Below are positions 34,215 through 48,400 of a stretch of DNA of 64,000 nt, piece by piece. The number at the start of each line of letters is the position of its first letter. Position 1 is the first letter of the stretch. This DNA is from Acanthaster planci (taxonomy: Eukaryota; Echinodermata; Asteroidea; Valvatida; Acanthasteridae): assembly GCF_001949145.1 (NCBI RefSeq), contig NW_019091409.1, positions 540,385-604,384 of the forward strand. The letters are read 5' to 3'. The notes beneath the pieces are model-generated. The model had not been told where the DNA came from. It was given only the letters and a program-made list of their open reading frames with translations, and ran no database searches. A program made the translations under genes and the position numbers.

Positions 34215-36250
34215 GACTGGAACTTCTGACTACAGTTGGCGACAGTGTTCATGAGTCTGGCTGCTGAAAAGTTTCACAACAGTGACTGACGACTTTTTCT
34301 GTGTAAATGCTTATTATGCAGTGAGAGAACACTGGTATTTGTGACGCATTATTCTGGGCTGCAGTCGAATAAACACGGTACTGCATTCCAGGTCGATCCC
34401 CATGGCTATGCATATCCGCTTCCTTGAAATTACAGTAATAACAACCAACTTGGGTTACCGTGACAATCGATGATAGTCCACTTTTCACATAGCGTCAGTG
34501 TTGCGATGTCAAACGAGTCTGCACGCGATGAACAGAGAATTATGCAGTAATGCCTGAACACTTTCACGTTATGCTCATTGTGTTAGTTGACCCGCAAATC
34601 GAAATCTTTTGTGTACATTTTCGGAGAAGTGGACCTGACAGTGTGTGTAAAGATCGGAATAGGTTTGACCATTTCGTGCCAGATTCATTGGGTATATAAT
34701 CCAGGATATATACCCTTGGCGAACTGAACCGATTCCGCGACTTTTTTTTTTACCATGAGTGCGCTCTGGTGGGCACCGGTACAAAAGCAAATGAATAATT
34801 CACTTGTTCAGGTATCAAAACACCAAATAATAAACGCCACTAACACAGCCCTCCTGAAGAGTGACAGGTCAAATGCACAACACAGGGCAAACTCTGACAC
34901 CAACAAAGGCTGATATTTCAACAATCCTTGGCCATCCGTAGAAAAGTAGGCAATGTGAGAGCTTATGTTGTAAACAGCACATAGCAACCCTTCTCTTGCA
35001 ATGCCACACCAATTTTTTGTTGGCAAATAATATAGTTGTCACAATGATTTAACAGGTTCACTTAAAAAGTAATTAAAACACCAAGCAAACGAGACAATAC
35101 TTCAAAATCTTAACTGACAATAACGCCATGGTCAACCCCACTATTAGGGCAAAATGCATTTTAAGGCAATAACTGATAGTAACCAATGGTGAACTTTCAG
35201 CAACTTTGGGTCCTAGGCAATGGTTTTAAAATTAAACAATAGACAGCTTTCTTCGAGGGTAGCTGTTGCTTTCTCAAAGCACTGCCAAGGTTGTACCGTC
35301 GGCTATTTGAGTCGGCAGAAAACATTTTTGTATTTTTTCGAAAATAAAGGCCATTCCCGCGGGAAAGAGTTTTTTTTTTGTTATTCCCCGTTTCAGGTTT
35401 TTGATTTCTTGTTTCGTGTTGCCTGGGAGTCAGCTGTGCGTCAAAATTTTCATGAAATGATGCCCAAAGGCATGGCGCCACTTTAGTGCTAACGAATACT
35501 CGTCAGCGTTTGTGCTTTGTACAACTTGACAAATATCGTAGTGGAAATAACACCTGGAACATATTTTGAACTCGTGTCTGTATATATATTCATGCTCTCT
35601 CGTTTCATGGTGTTCGGGCCTGTATCTTTGGGAACATGTTGCATGCATGGATCACCTGTGATCAGCGTTCAGGACCCTGAACACAAACATGACAGGTTTC
35701 AAATTCAGTTATTTTAAGAGAACGTTGTTGTTTGTGTTTATGAATTAATCATCGTTAGAATCACACACAGACAATTCTATTCAGGCTATGTTATTTCCGA
35801 CAAAATTTCCAAAATCTGAATTTAAAAATGCTTGAGAAAACATGTCGTTGGTTACCATAGTGCACTGAAACCGCTGTTACGATATGTAACTTTGATCAAC
35901 GTAGCTAACCCAAGGGCATTTACAGTTGCGGCGGGTGCTCAACTCTTAATGAATAACGCGGTATACCGACGGGTAGGGGGATGCGAGCATTGATCCATCG
36001 AAGAAATCACAGAAGTGCGAATATACAGTGTGCTGGAGGTCAGTGGTTGTCTCTTGTTCAAAGAGTCAGAAGAACAAGGGGCGGTGCAGAGAACTATGTG
36101 ACACTGAATCCATTGACCGCCATGGAAGCCACTCAGTCAAACGTATTCGTCCAATTGAGGGGTTTAATAGTAGGGTGCCAGACCTTGGAATACACTGCAG
36201 TGCACAGTAGTTCTCCCCGCTCAAACAAGTAGCTTTTTCTTCCCTACCAC
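34215..36250. other. Intergenic, 5' flank of the TMEM26-like gene
   Basis: Probably contains the TMEM26-like promoter (upstream is toward higher coordinates), but no convincing core promoter or UTR exon was recognised. No protein family seen in either strand. Confidence 0.35.
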
Positions 36251-36403
36251 TGCATTGTGGGCGACAAAAGTTTGTAGAAGGTTCAATAGCAAACAGACAA
36301 CAATCTTTGTCTCAAAATGCTCACTTTTTCTTGCAGTGTTAAAGAGAGAGGTAATTTTAATTTATATAAAATGGAAGTATTCATTGTGTACAGTTTTTGA
36401 GAG

Positions 36404-36889
36404 TTGCATGAAAGTTTTCAGTTTAATTATTTGCTTTTTGCTGTTGGTCAGCTATGGTTTGCCAACAACGTTGGGAGAGGAAAAACATCAACAGAACATG
36501 CGTCAAAAGATAACGCGCGTAATTCGTTTGATTGGACTTCACAGCCACATGTGACTTTCTGCGCCACTACCACTCTCTCAGCTTTTACCCTTCTGTCAAA
36601 TTCGAGGGCTACACTGGGATGGGTGGAGTTAGGAAAAGACGACTTGGGTTCCCCGTTCGTCTACTGCTCATGTCCAATCACTTCTTATTATGAGCATTTC
36701 ATTGAAATTAAACTGGCCGCCCTCCACGAGGACAACATCCACGTTTTACACTCAGGAAAAAATACCGGTAGAAGATTTCTTATTAAACATTTTATAGAAG
36801 CGATTCGAGCTCATATCACCCAAGAATCGTTTCCAGAAGCCGACTTTACAGACATAAGAAGATTTAGAAACAAATTTTCAAATCTTTAG
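36404..36889 (+). CDS. Unassigned 161-codon ORF, possibly transposon-derived
   Basis: An uninterrupted plus-strand frame (MHESFQFNYLLF... to ...FRNKFSNL, TAG stop), the longest ORF in the 34-39.8 kb interval that is not a shadow of another gene. I recognise no domain. The middle has mixed polar/hydrophobic composition with a lysine/arginine-rich C-terminal helix-like segment (SGKNTGRRFLIKHFIEAIRA). A second open frame (37115-37372) follows and stops at the inverted repeat beginning at 37342. The context suggests a decayed mobile element, but I have no homology to support that. Confidence 0.3.
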   Translation: MHESFQFNYLLFAVGQLWFANNVGRGKTSTEHASKDNARNSFDWTSQPHVTFCATTTLSAFTLLSNSRATLGWVELGKDDLGSPFVYCSCPITSYYEHFIEIKLAALHEDNIHVLHSGKNTGRRFLIKHFIEAIRAHITQESFPEADFTDIRRFRNKFSNL

Positions 36890-37341
36890 ACAATGAAAGA
36901 GAAACTCTGCTTTCAAAAATTGAGAATTACGAGGGTCGCGGCTCTGGATTGGTTTTAGATTCGATATAAGCCTTTAATATAAGCGTTACTATTTATTGGC
37001 CGTTTTAGAGAAAATTCTTGCATTATTTTACCCGAATTACTCGAAAAATAAAAAAATCGTTAACATTCAAAATGAGCTGCCTCAAACATTTACACTCCCG
37101 AAATTGACGAGAGAATGGAAGCTTATCCAAAGTACCAAGTTCGTACAAAAAGGACAACGTACAACACTGATGATCAATTAAATTTAATTAAAGATATTGA
37201 TTGTCCTGCAGATCAAGTGGATAAAATAAAAAATGAAAGCGACTTGACAAATGGTGTCTTTAGCTACAACTCGAAGGACAAGGTTTTCCCGCTTTGTGTA
37301 AAAACAACAATCAGGGAGCGAACCCATACGTTACTTTTATG

Positions 37342-37752
37342 GAGAGCGCTTGTGGTAACACCACGAGGATAGATCTCTTTTTGGAAGAGGTATGGTCCTG
37401 ATAACCGATGAGTAAGTACTCGACGATTCGACCAACCTACCCCGTCCCCACCTCCAACCAACCCCACCCAGTCTACCACCAGTCCGGTACACCAGGAATC
37501 TTTATCAAGCGCCAGTGCATCAACATCTGCTACCTCGCATCACCGACCCCGCAGCCAAGCATCCGTCTCACGCCTCAGTGCTCCGTGGACGCAAGCTAAT
37601 TCCCGCTCAGCCCTTATACGCCAGCACTCCACCAACACTCCACTCATGAGAACAACCAGGGCACACTAGTCGAAACGTCGAGTACACAATTAATGTAAAC
37701 ATACCTCCTCCAAAAAAAAGATCTATCCACAGGGTGTTACCACCAGAACTCT
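37342..37752. mobile_element. Penelope-like terminal inverted repeats with a degenerate hammerhead-like core
   Basis: The segments 37342-37394 and 37700-37752 are inverted copies of about 53 bp (shared gtggtaacacc, ggatagatct, gaggtatg). Inside them gtactcgacg (37416-37425) is the exact complement of cgtcgagtac (37676-37685). On the plus strand ctcatgag (37643-37650) and cgaaac (37671-37676) sit where the CUGAUGA and GAAA boxes of a hammerhead ribozyme would, but the first box has C for the invariant G. Such ribozyme remnants are known from Penelope-like retroelement terminal repeats. Family assignment is inference. Confidence 0.45.
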
Positions 37753-39854
37753 CTTTCATTTGGTTTCAAACATGCTACAAAGACACCAGATCAAAGACTT
37801 CTATGTTGAAGTATTTGTTGTTTTAAAATAGTCCTTTAGGACTGATTCACAGATTGTCTATGAAAATTAGTTAAAACCATTAAAACATCATCATATAAGT
37901 ATCACAGCACAACGATTATATTACTTTTGTCTCGACATAATAAAGTTATGCCATAAAATAAAAGTTCTACTGTATTTTCTTTGCTTTAAAATTGCAAAAT
38001 AGAGTATATTTATGTTTCAAAAGTTGGACGGATTTCAATAATAATCTTTACAGCAATCACTAACACTAAGTCCGAAATCACATATAAGTTGGCATAACTA
38101 TAAGTACGATATTAACTATTCTTCCCTAAGCTAAAGTACACATCAGGGTCACGTCAAGTTCACAAACCAACAAAACACAACCCTCCAACCTTTGGACTTA
38201 TACTGCCGCATTAGTAGTTCTAGACAGCTTTTGAAATTCAAAACGCCACATCCTCTACACACCAGTCTCTTTCTAAACACTACCGTTTAGCAATGAGCGT
38301 CTGAACGCAGAGCACTTAGCATCATCCTTCACCACTCTGTCACACTACGCCGATGTTAGCATGTGCTGCTTGAACCTCAACTCCCACTTTCGCCATACTC
38401 CCCTCAGGCAGAGTCTCAACAATCGCAACGTAAGGCTGATGCCATTGTCTCAACCCTTTGCAAATACACCCCTGGTTGGGTGCAGTTTACTGTGTCCCTC
38501 CCACAACTGATTTGGAAATGCACGCTTGCTTTGACAATCAAAATATCTAGAATTCAATTTCACCTCGCTGCAAAACAATCTGCGTGCCTGTAGTGCTGAA
38601 ATAAAAGCAAAATCAAACATTGCTCAACATTTCTCTTTCATTCCACATTATGGCATTACTGACCTTCGAAAACCACCCGAAATAATCCACTTAAAAATCC
38701 CCTATTGTGCATGTGGGTAAACTTGCCAAAAGCTTTACCTATACAAAGCTTAACCATGAACCACTTACAGGTAACCCAGTAAGATGCCCGTTCTTGATAT
38801 TCACAGCCCACTTCACTCTTTTGTTAACACTCTGGTACCAGCCTCGTTCCCAAGGGCTCTTCATCTACTGATTCTATAAGGTAACCATTACCAGCGCCCT
38901 GCAGCGGGTGGTGAGTTTGCATGTCACTGCCTGAAATTTTGCAGACATGTCATTAATCAAAGGTCTAAATCCACAGAGAAAGAAGCTGTTGTTTTCAGTT
39001 TTTGAGCTGGAACTTTGAAAAGACATCACATTTAAACCTTTCCCCAAAGATTGCCGCCGTTTTTTTCACCACCTCACAAACTTCAATCCTAAAAGAGGTA
39101 GGGGTGGATTCTGGCAATCCCCCCATTCGACACTTTTTTCTGGTATTGCTGCAGTAAAAATTTTTTTCACGAGCTGAGCCTTTCAGAGGTTTCCAGCAAC
39201 TCTTTGTGATCATTATCACATCAATATTCTGCAAAGTGAACATCCTGTTATATATATAACACCCATTTTTCTGAGACAGGTCAGCTAAGGAAGGACACTT
39301 TTCCACTGCTGTGTTCAATGCACAGGGATTAGCACGCTTGTGGCTTTGAACTTCACAACAAAACCTCATGTCAGACTGATAAGGAGTGTCTTTTATATGC
39401 ATGTTAAAGTTTTTCAAAAATCAGCCCTGAGGCAGCAGAGTTCTGGAGGGAATCCATCCCAGCCCCGACTGTGAGATGGTCTAACATACCCCGGCTTATT
39501 AGGGTTGACCGACCCCACCACATACTGTACGACACTGAGAAATCCATACATATCACACTTGAACACAGATGCATACACATACATAGCTATACCAATGCTG
39601 AGTTTACATAACAAGTACAACCACTTCTACCTTAAAAGGGAGCTAAGCAATAGCAGGTCTTCTTGGCTCATGTCTGCACTCCTTCAGAAGAGTAAAGACA
39701 CTTAGTGCAAACTGCTAATTTAAACAGCATCAAAGACAACATTTTAGATATCTTTTCCGTCACTTACGCAACCACAAATTACGCAAATGTACCACTTGAT
39801 TTTTCCAAAAGGACAAAAAAAAACTCTCGCCTGTCGTCATCCCGTGTCATCATG
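37753..39854. other. 3' region of the FBA-NACHT-TPR gene and intergenic DNA
   Basis: Presumably includes the 3' UTR of the minus-strand gene ending at 39855. No clear minus-strand AATAAA was found close to the stop, so the transcript end is undetermined. No other exon recognised. Confidence 0.4.
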
Positions 39855-42800
39855 TTACTGCATGAAATCTTTCAACTTGGCCATAGCTGTCTTGGTGGCT
39901 CGAATGGTTGGGTGGTCCCCCTCAAGAAACAACTCGCACACGCGCAGGGCTTCGTCAAACTGGTACTTGGCACGCTGGTACATGTTGGTGGCCAGGAAGT
40001 ACAGCCCGAGATTGTACCTGGAACATGAAAAAAGCCAAAAGCCAAAAGCTGTGATCCATTGGGGCCACTGTTACAGACAGAAATTGGTAATTTGCCCTAC
40101 TAATGTAAAGGTTGGCAAACATCAGATGGTTTCAAAGAAAAGATGGCCACAACTGCTCACAGGTAATAAATGGTTTCACTGTTTGCAATGCCTCCAAATT
40201 CTCATTTTCTCCAAACGAAAACCGAAAGGTCTCTTTCTTGGAAAAACAGTCTTCAAACAAAAATTTAATCAGTCCTTCCAAAAACCAAAAACTGAATAAA
40301 TGGAGATGCTTTACCCCTTTAAAACCTCTTGTATGGAACATGAGATGTTGTCTTTGACTACTCTTCACAGAATAAGCTCTGTACTTGCACCATTTTTGAA
40401 TAAGGTCTACAGATCAACCCCCCACCCAACACACAAGCCCATACCTACCTGACGGTAGCCACATCTACATGATCTTTCCCATATGCCTCGATAAGGATCC
40501 CTAGCACGGCCTGGAACACCTCGCCAGCCATCTTGTCATTCATGTCATCTAGCACCAGGCCGCAGTTGTTAAGGATGGCCGCCACACGGGGGTGGTTCAG
40601 CCCTACGTCGCTCTGGGTCAGCTTCAGGTCCCAGAGATGGAGCAGCATGGCGTTGTCCAGCTTGCTCTGGCTGTAATACAGCTGGCCAATCTGGTAAGAC
40701 AAAAAAACAGAAACCACAATGACTTATATTTATAAAAATGACAGTGACTGGTACTTCCAATGCAGTCATCTCGCTTCTGTTACTGCATTTTCTCAAAGTA
40801 GGTTACCAGTTACACTCGGTTAGGTCAAACCTTTGAAGTGTGGCAAGCCATTTAAAAACCTTTGAACACTTCACGTGTCACCTACTTTGAGATTCTCACA
40901 TACTTTATTCCAAAGGGGGGTTTTGACTGTAAGAAAGAGTTATCTTCATCTAATCATTAATCATTCCATGCTCTGTGCACCTTATTCTTCCCATTTATGA
41001 CCTTATTTGTTTTCCACTAACAACTCTAGTTAACTTTTTTTGGGGGGGGGGAATTCTTGAACAAGATTTCCATCCGGTATGGTCACACATTACCAAAAAA
41101 AAGTAACGGGAGAGGTGGTCAGGTGAGGTAAGCAATGCACTTTTCCTGCATTCAGGTCCCTGCTTTGAATACCAGCAAATCACTTGTGCATTTGGGCGCT
41201 GCACATGGGGTGAAGGGGGTACCTGCCCCCCCTCCCCAGTAAGAAATCAAAAACCAAAATAAAAAGAAGGGGAAAAAAGGATGAAAAGGGATAAAAATCA
41301 CCAATTTTCTTGAAATACCTCACAACTGACCCCTTCCACCAGTAATGGTTTATCAGTTTGCTGCTCCAGCCCTCTCCCCAGGAAATTTGCCCCCCTTCCC
41401 CTTGCAAAAGTGCCTTGCCCCCTCCCCGTCAGAAATCCTGGCGGCACCCATGCCTGAACAAAATGCCAGCTGTCGCCAACTGTTGTGCAAAGTGTGGAGT
41501 TTACTTTATCGATAACAGTGGATGAATGCATGAGAGCACACCTGGCCATTGATGGCAGCGACGTAATGGTGTTTAGGTCCGAGTACGTCGGTGGCCAACT
41601 CTTCAGCACGTCGAAGGAAACGGATGGCCTCATCAGCTTTCAATTGTAAAATCAACACAGACCTGAACGGAAACATTCTTCCTTTAGTCCATCAAATTTA
41701 TCATGAGTTAACATCAGTAGGTGTAGGTGGAAAGACACCCAAAAAAATTCTGAGTGTCCCAAGAACGCAAGAATCTTTTCGTAAACATTGCCATCAACAT
41801 ATCAGATCATGACGAGCAATAAGACTAACCGCTGAAACTGTTTCTTTCATTTGCCACTGCTATTCCCAAATACAAATCCTACCCAAGTACAGCTCGTGTA
41901 CAACAGTCTAATTGGGTCACTCTCATAACTGTACTTAAACCAAATCAAGGCAAATTAACGACCCTAATATACATCATGACCCATTTATATGCCAACCACC
42001 TCAAACGGGGTGCATTTCACTCACCCCATGCCCAGCAGCGCCTTAACTAGCTGCAGTTTCTGCTCCGGCGTCTTGATCATGTTCTGCCTCTCCAAAGCTT
42101 CATGGAAGTGCTTTCTGGCTTCATTGTGATCTCCTAGCTTGATGGAGACAGTCCCTAGAGATATCAGCACCTACCAGAAGAACCAGCAAACACTTCTTTA
42201 CTTTGAGGGTTTACAGCTATGTCTCTTGCTGTTACATTTCTCTGAATACTACTAGTGTCTACAGACAGCACTCTGTGATGCAGTCAAGACCCTTAATGAC
42301 CATCACAAGACCAAAAACGGACTTTGTGACTGCCACAGTGACAGGTCTTGTGAAGTGGTCTTGCCTCTGGTGTCATGATGGTCTCTACTACAACACTGAA
42401 AGCACAGCTGCTTCTAAGCCGTGACCTACACCGTGAACCCAATTAATCTTTATGGTGCAAGACTACCATCTGAGAGTGAAAGACTACCAGTGAAAAAGAC
42501 CACTTCAGAGCTTGACGGTAAAGGAAAAACACATCAGTAGATTACGACTAAGAGAAGACAATTCCAAAGGTATTTGAACAAATGAACACCAATGGCGGGT
42601 GTTTTAAAACAGTAAAGTCTGTTGAATATTTGAAGAAAGTATTCAGTAATAGTACCTTTCAGGTACAATGTCATGTACAATGGCGACTTATTGGAAAGAA
42701 TTGTTTTCCAACAGCTCAAACTGGTGAAGTCAGAATGTACAGATTGCCACAGAAGTACAACTGCAAATGTTTCAAACACCACTTCAACGTTTCCAAAGTT

Positions 42801-45431
42801 TCAACAGCAATATTTCAACAGGGAGCGTTTACTTCTAAGAGAAGAAGGCGCTTCCTTTGGACACAGCATACTATCACTCAACTTACATCTAGGACATCAG
42901 GATGGTTACATCTGGTCTTGTACTCGTACTTGGTGTGATGATACACAATGGTAGCATGGCTGCCTATATACCGGGCCTCTAGCTCTGATAGCAGTCGTTC
43001 ATTCAAAAGCCTGTAGCAGGAAAAATCCACACCAGCAAGTCTATCTTCCATCATAAAATTAACTCTAAAATGCTGGAAATCTGTAGCTTTAACGTACTAT
43101 GTCCTTTATAAGAAACTTCCAGAACTTTTGGCTTTTAATGTCCAATAAGCAATTCTGCAAACAAACCAACCAGTTTGTGCATAGAGACAAGCAGAAATTG
43201 TTGACATACTATCTCAGCCATATGAGCAGTTTCACCAGGTCAACACTTTGATAATGACTTGAGAAGAGATTGGCAAACAAACAAACAAACCAGGACTAGA
43301 ATGAGCATGTTCAGTATTCCAACAGTGCATGTCCAAAAATGAAGCGTCCGGGAGATCATTGGGACACATGCGGAAGGTCTGTTCCATCAGTTCTGCCCTA
43401 TACTGACTCTCGCAATGTGCTTTGTTCCCGAATGACCTTGCTTTTTTGTAATATTGGACCGGCTTGTTTATCTTCATCATTTCAGAGAAACAGTTTCAAA
43501 CAGCAAGCATATTTCTACCAACTATTGGTTTTTCAGGCATTTCATCCAAGCAAGAACATGACTGTATCATCTGGGAAGAGTTCAGTCTGGTTATTATGAG
43601 ATCCAGGCCATAAACAAACACCTACACCTCCATGGTTCCGTCACTGCGAATCCCTGTCAAGAACTAACTCAAGTCTGATCATACCTGGCCCCCTTGAGTA
43701 ATCCGAGCTGTGTGAAGAAGCCAGCCATGGCTCGTATCAGCCCGTCCTTCAGTCTAGATTTCTCCCATTCCTCGGAGCGTGCCAAGACACCCAGGTAAGA
43801 CTGTTCTACCTCCTCATAACCACCAAGCTGAGGGGAACATCATAAGCACATCCTCAAGTCACTCAAATGCAGTGCTTTGAAATTTCGATTTAGCGTCAGG
43901 GTTTAATTTGACTTAAGCGACAATATATGTTGGCTTCCTAACCAAGGTAGTCCATCGCACCTTCCTCCACCAAATGAAAAAACCATAAGGAAACATGCTC
44001 GAATAACTATCATGTTTGATTACAACTCGAGTGCCAGTTTGAAAAAAGCAGTTGTATTCTCAGCATTAACGGGTACATGACTGGAAATTTAAAATCACAA
44101 AGCACTCATGGCAATATTCGTTAAATTGGAACGTGTTCAAGTTTGCAAATATACAGCACTAACTTTTGCCTAGATCTTTAATACAAATTTACTTTCGCCT
44201 TAGCCAGCACTGACGGCACCTGACGTGGCTTTCTTTGAAATCCATCTCTCCACGCTCAGTGGGAAGCATGCAACACATTTTCGTTAATAGTGAGTAGAAT
44301 TGACAGAGTAGACACTGAGAGGACTGTTCAAAGACTTACCAGCTGCCAGGACTTGATGAGTTGGAACTTGCCTTCCTCGGTGCTCATAAGCCGCTCAAAG
44401 ACGGCCACGTTGAGGATGGTCGCTTGCAGCCGCTTGAACTCCTTGGCATGAGCCAGAAGGTGAGGAACCTCTTCCACCTGTTGAAAAGACCCAGGTGGGC
44501 ACAGTCACAGATCAGTTCTTTTCAACGCTAAACAAGGTGGTGTGACGAGAAAATCAGTATTTGTGCCTTCTTCCATGTGAAGACTCTCACTGTCTGCATT
44601 CCTGTTGAGGTAATCAGTCAACAAGCCAAGGAGAGACCTCGAACAAATACCTCAAGTGCACTGGACGGTTCGTCACAGAAACTTGGTGAGGTGTAAGGTC
44701 ATGGGAAGATAACGCCGCCATTCAGTCAAAGTTGGAGATGCCACAACTTGGACGACTCCTCACAGTCAACTTTTACGCCATGCAGTCGTATCATCATTTC
44801 GACTCAACTCAGTGTATGAGATTTTTTTGTTTTCTCAATAATTATGGACACAAGATCCCAAGCTGGGATAATGACCAAACTATAGGCATAATTACACCAC
44901 ATATGTTGAGAGTGTTTCCTATCTTGCGACCTACATAGATTCTCAATTTTAGCCCTAAAATTCCAAGGTGTAAGCGCAATACAAGGAGATTTCTGCAATA
45001 ACGTAAACAATTAACATTTCTTATCCCCACCGATGAATGAAATGTACAAGTTCAGAGACATAACTGACAAAACTTGGTTTCTATCCCAAAGTTGGCTGCC
45101 GTGGTTACAGTTTAAGACAAACAGTGACAATGGGGCTCCCTTTAGGGTTGTGTTGACTTCTGCAAACCTAACAACTTCAAAATTGCACAGTCTATAAGGT
45201 TCGGCCAGTTCAGAGATATCTGTACAGACTCACATATCGGTCATCAATGTCCTGACTGTTGAACCAGTCAGCCAGAGCTAGGAATGCCTTCCGCTTCAGC
45301 TCCGGCGTGGACAGATACTTGCGCTCCACGGCCTGGCGGAGATGGTCATGGAAGAAGTTGAGGATGCCGTTGCGATTGACCAGATTCTCCTCCAAGGAGA
45401 GGTAGAAGGGGGACCAGACCTTGCTGGGAAC
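39855..45431 (-). other. Domain segment: helical region and C-terminal TPR array
   Basis: Exon 45234-45431 has FFHDHLRQAVERKYL, a segment that closes the NACHT-associated helical part in related proteins. Exons 44340-44477 to 39855-40017 give TPR-like helix pairs: SLGTVSIKLGDHNEARKHF; ILQLKADEAIRFLRRAEEL; GQLYYSQSKLDNAMLLHL; NNCGLVLDDMNDKMAGEVFQ; and YNLGLYFLATNMYQRAKYQF with the linker EGDHPTIRATKTAM. These resemble kinesin-light-chain/NPHP3-type TPRs spaced by HP(R/T). The array is a likely ligand or partner surface. Confidence 0.85.
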
Positions 45432-48400
45432 CTGGGAGAAGCCAAAGTACGCAAGGCCGGTTACTAGACTTCTGAAATATACTCCACCCACATAGAGCTG
45501 TTTATATTGAGCTTCAGAAAAGTGCCTTTACAGAACATGCTTGCTTTGCCAATTTATTATGCTCTATTAAAAGCTAACTATGCCATTACCAAATCATAAC
45601 ATGAACGACTACTGAAGGAAACTAAGTTCGGTTTTTCAACAGTCATTGGTTTACAATCCTTTCATTATCCTGTCAACTGTAATGCTCATTTCCTGTCACA
45701 TTACATAGCTAGGGTTCATACATGAATTAAATTCCATGACTTTCCATGACTATTCAATGAAAGAACAAATTTTCCATGACTTTCAAGGCTTGAAACACAA
45801 AAAGTAAAATTCAATGACTTTCCAGGTTTTCCATGACACCTACGAACCCTGATAGTCCCCTTGACTGGAATTTCCCAGCAAACCCGAATCATTCACAAAA
45901 TTTTTCCGAGAAAGTAGGGCACCTCCCACCTTGTAAGTTTTACAGGATTTGCCTTACAGTCCTCTCTCCAAAAAAAAATTGGTCTCAAATGTGAAGCCAA
46001 GCTACATGTATTTAAGCTAAAATCCAAATCTTCTCTCTTTAAAATGTTAGATGTACGGGCTGAATTAGAAGAAGATGAAGTTGATGATCTTCCCAAAGCA
46101 GGGCATTAGATTAACAAAAATGAGAAGCTTTTTCTGATTTCCTTTCATAACCCTCTTGGGGAAACTGTTCATCCTTCCTCTGATGTAGTTCTTGACATCT
46201 TCCGTACTAACCTGCAGAAACTGCAGCAGCTCTTGCTCACTCAGACCACGATGAGAGCACCAGAGAGCAGTGGTGGCATCACGGACAAGCCCAGGCCTAG
46301 AAAATCAAAGACCACACAGCTGGTTAGGTAACCGACTATTCCTAGACATTTTGTTGCTGGCAAGGACTCTGAGTGTAGACTAAGGACTCTGGAAGAAACT
46401 TGTGCTCTCCATCATGCAGAGCATTTGTTTTTTTTATTTGGGTTTTTGGTTTTTATATCTGAGCATTCTGCTTCACCAACCCTTTGACTGGAATCTGGAC
46501 TCCAGGTTTGAGCTGGACTTGAACAAAAATGGACTCGCACTTTCCTCAGACGAAAACCTAAGTGATTTGGCTTGCTTGGATGCAGATGACAGAACTCAAT
46601 TACGGGACCAGGGTTGTGACCAATAAGCCAGTGCACATGTGTGTACCATTGGTTTATTTGTCTGTAAAATACACGAGAACAGTGCAAGTTGTGCTCAAGG
46701 CAACAGCAAAATAAGTGATGAAGATTTGGCATGAAACCAAAGTGCATCAGGTGACACTTGAGAAAAAGGTATAAAAGAGGGTTGGATGCCCCTTCACAGA
46801 CAAGAAAAAGAAGAGTACAAGCTGGATACTTTCCAATCAAAATCAAACACTGCTGATGGGATTTACATACATCAACACAATTTAACATAAAATTTTATTA
46901 AAAAAATTAATATTTGAAAATCAGGGCACATATTGGTAATGAAACCAACTTTTAACACGCGAAACTTTCAACTGATTCTACATGATGCTGTGGCTATCTT
47001 GAATTTGTATTTAGACTTGGAAATATCTCTGTGTGACTAACCTCTCCACAATTCCTCGCTCAAAATCATCCTCAAAGCGGTCCAGGATTTTCACAAACAG
47101 TTCCCCAGGATTGCCCGCTGCCAAGTACTCCCGAATGGCCGTGGTCAGTTGGAAGAAATTGCCGTACATGCGAACCTGGCCACAAAACAACAACAGTTTG
47201 AACCAATTGCTAATATGCCACTCCAGAAATTCCACCAACACCGAGCATCACGGTTCTCCCTTTGAAATACAGCACTGCTATTAAACAGACCGTCTACTTT
47301 CCACTGAACTGAACACCAAACGAATGGCACTTGGCCCTTTTGAGTCACAAACATGAGCTGTTTTTACATGCAAATGAAGTGACTTCCTATAACATACATG
47401 TAACTATAGATTATGGCACAGGTGTGCATTCACTTAAGAATAGGACTGTGTCAGATGACCCTAAACACAATACGCTGCAATGATATGATGAGTGCGGAGT
47501 TGGATTCTAACATTATTCAAAGTCCAACTGAGTCCATTTAAAAATGACACATGTTCACGGCTCAACTTACTGGACACCATAAACTCAAAACAGTGAGTCT
47601 AAAGTAAACGAAAAATTAAATTTCAAGAATTCCACTATTCTAGAGAATTGAAAACAGAGGAGAAAGTTTGCAACGTTTTGGCTTTACCTCATCCAGCAGG
47701 GACTTGAGGTATAGAGGGTTATCTGTCTGCTTGGCATCGATGATCAACGATCGTTGTTCCTCATTCAGTGTCTTGCCATACAGGTTCAAGTAGCCGGTGA
47801 CAATGTCTAATTTTTCGTTGATGTTGAGCGGATGGACTCTCATCGTTGGCCAGCCAGCAGCAGTCACGGCGTCCATTGCCTTGTTAAACAAAAGCAAAAC
47901 AGAGACAATGTTTCAGTGACTTAAAAATCATGGCAAATTTGCCCCATGTTGACGTGCAGCCTCTCAGCCAAAGAGATAGACTAGAGGGAAGTTGTCGTGC
48001 ATGCACCTGGCCAAAAATGTAAATTCAAACAGAAATTGGATGAATGTGCTCAGCACATCCCTCGCCAAGCGGGTGAGTGCACACTTAAAAGGAAGTACTG
48101 TTTTTAGAAGCAAACATGCCCTATCTTGTTCACGCAGTTGATAACTTTGGTTGACTGTATCTTTACTTGAAGGCTGCCTTGTTCAAAATTAGGATGTCTG
48201 ACAACAGGATGTTGACAGAGTTTGTCCTGTTTGAGATAATCAGCTAACAGAGGTTGGTTCCGTCATTGGTTACCAACAGCCGTGTTTACCACAATGTCTA
48301 GTCAGGAACCAGGATCATGGTGACTCTTGACTACAACTTTTACCAACTTGGGACTTCTCACGAAGCTGCACCGCAGTTCAAAAGGTAACTTCACCTCAAA

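Noticed and set aside
41110-41180. tRNA-like sequence resembling a SINE head
   Set aside because: The B box (gctttgaatacc) is too degenerate and no stems or target duplication are visible.
41650-41662. Acceptor at about 41650 for the TPR exon 41542-41662
   Set aside because: Using it would create an in-frame TGA; the acceptor before 41662 keeps phase and extends the TPR helix.
45893-46096. 67-codon minus-strand ORF in a NACHT-gene intron
   Set aside because: No acceptor/donor pair in a compatible phase and no recognised domain; flanking exons already join in phase 0.
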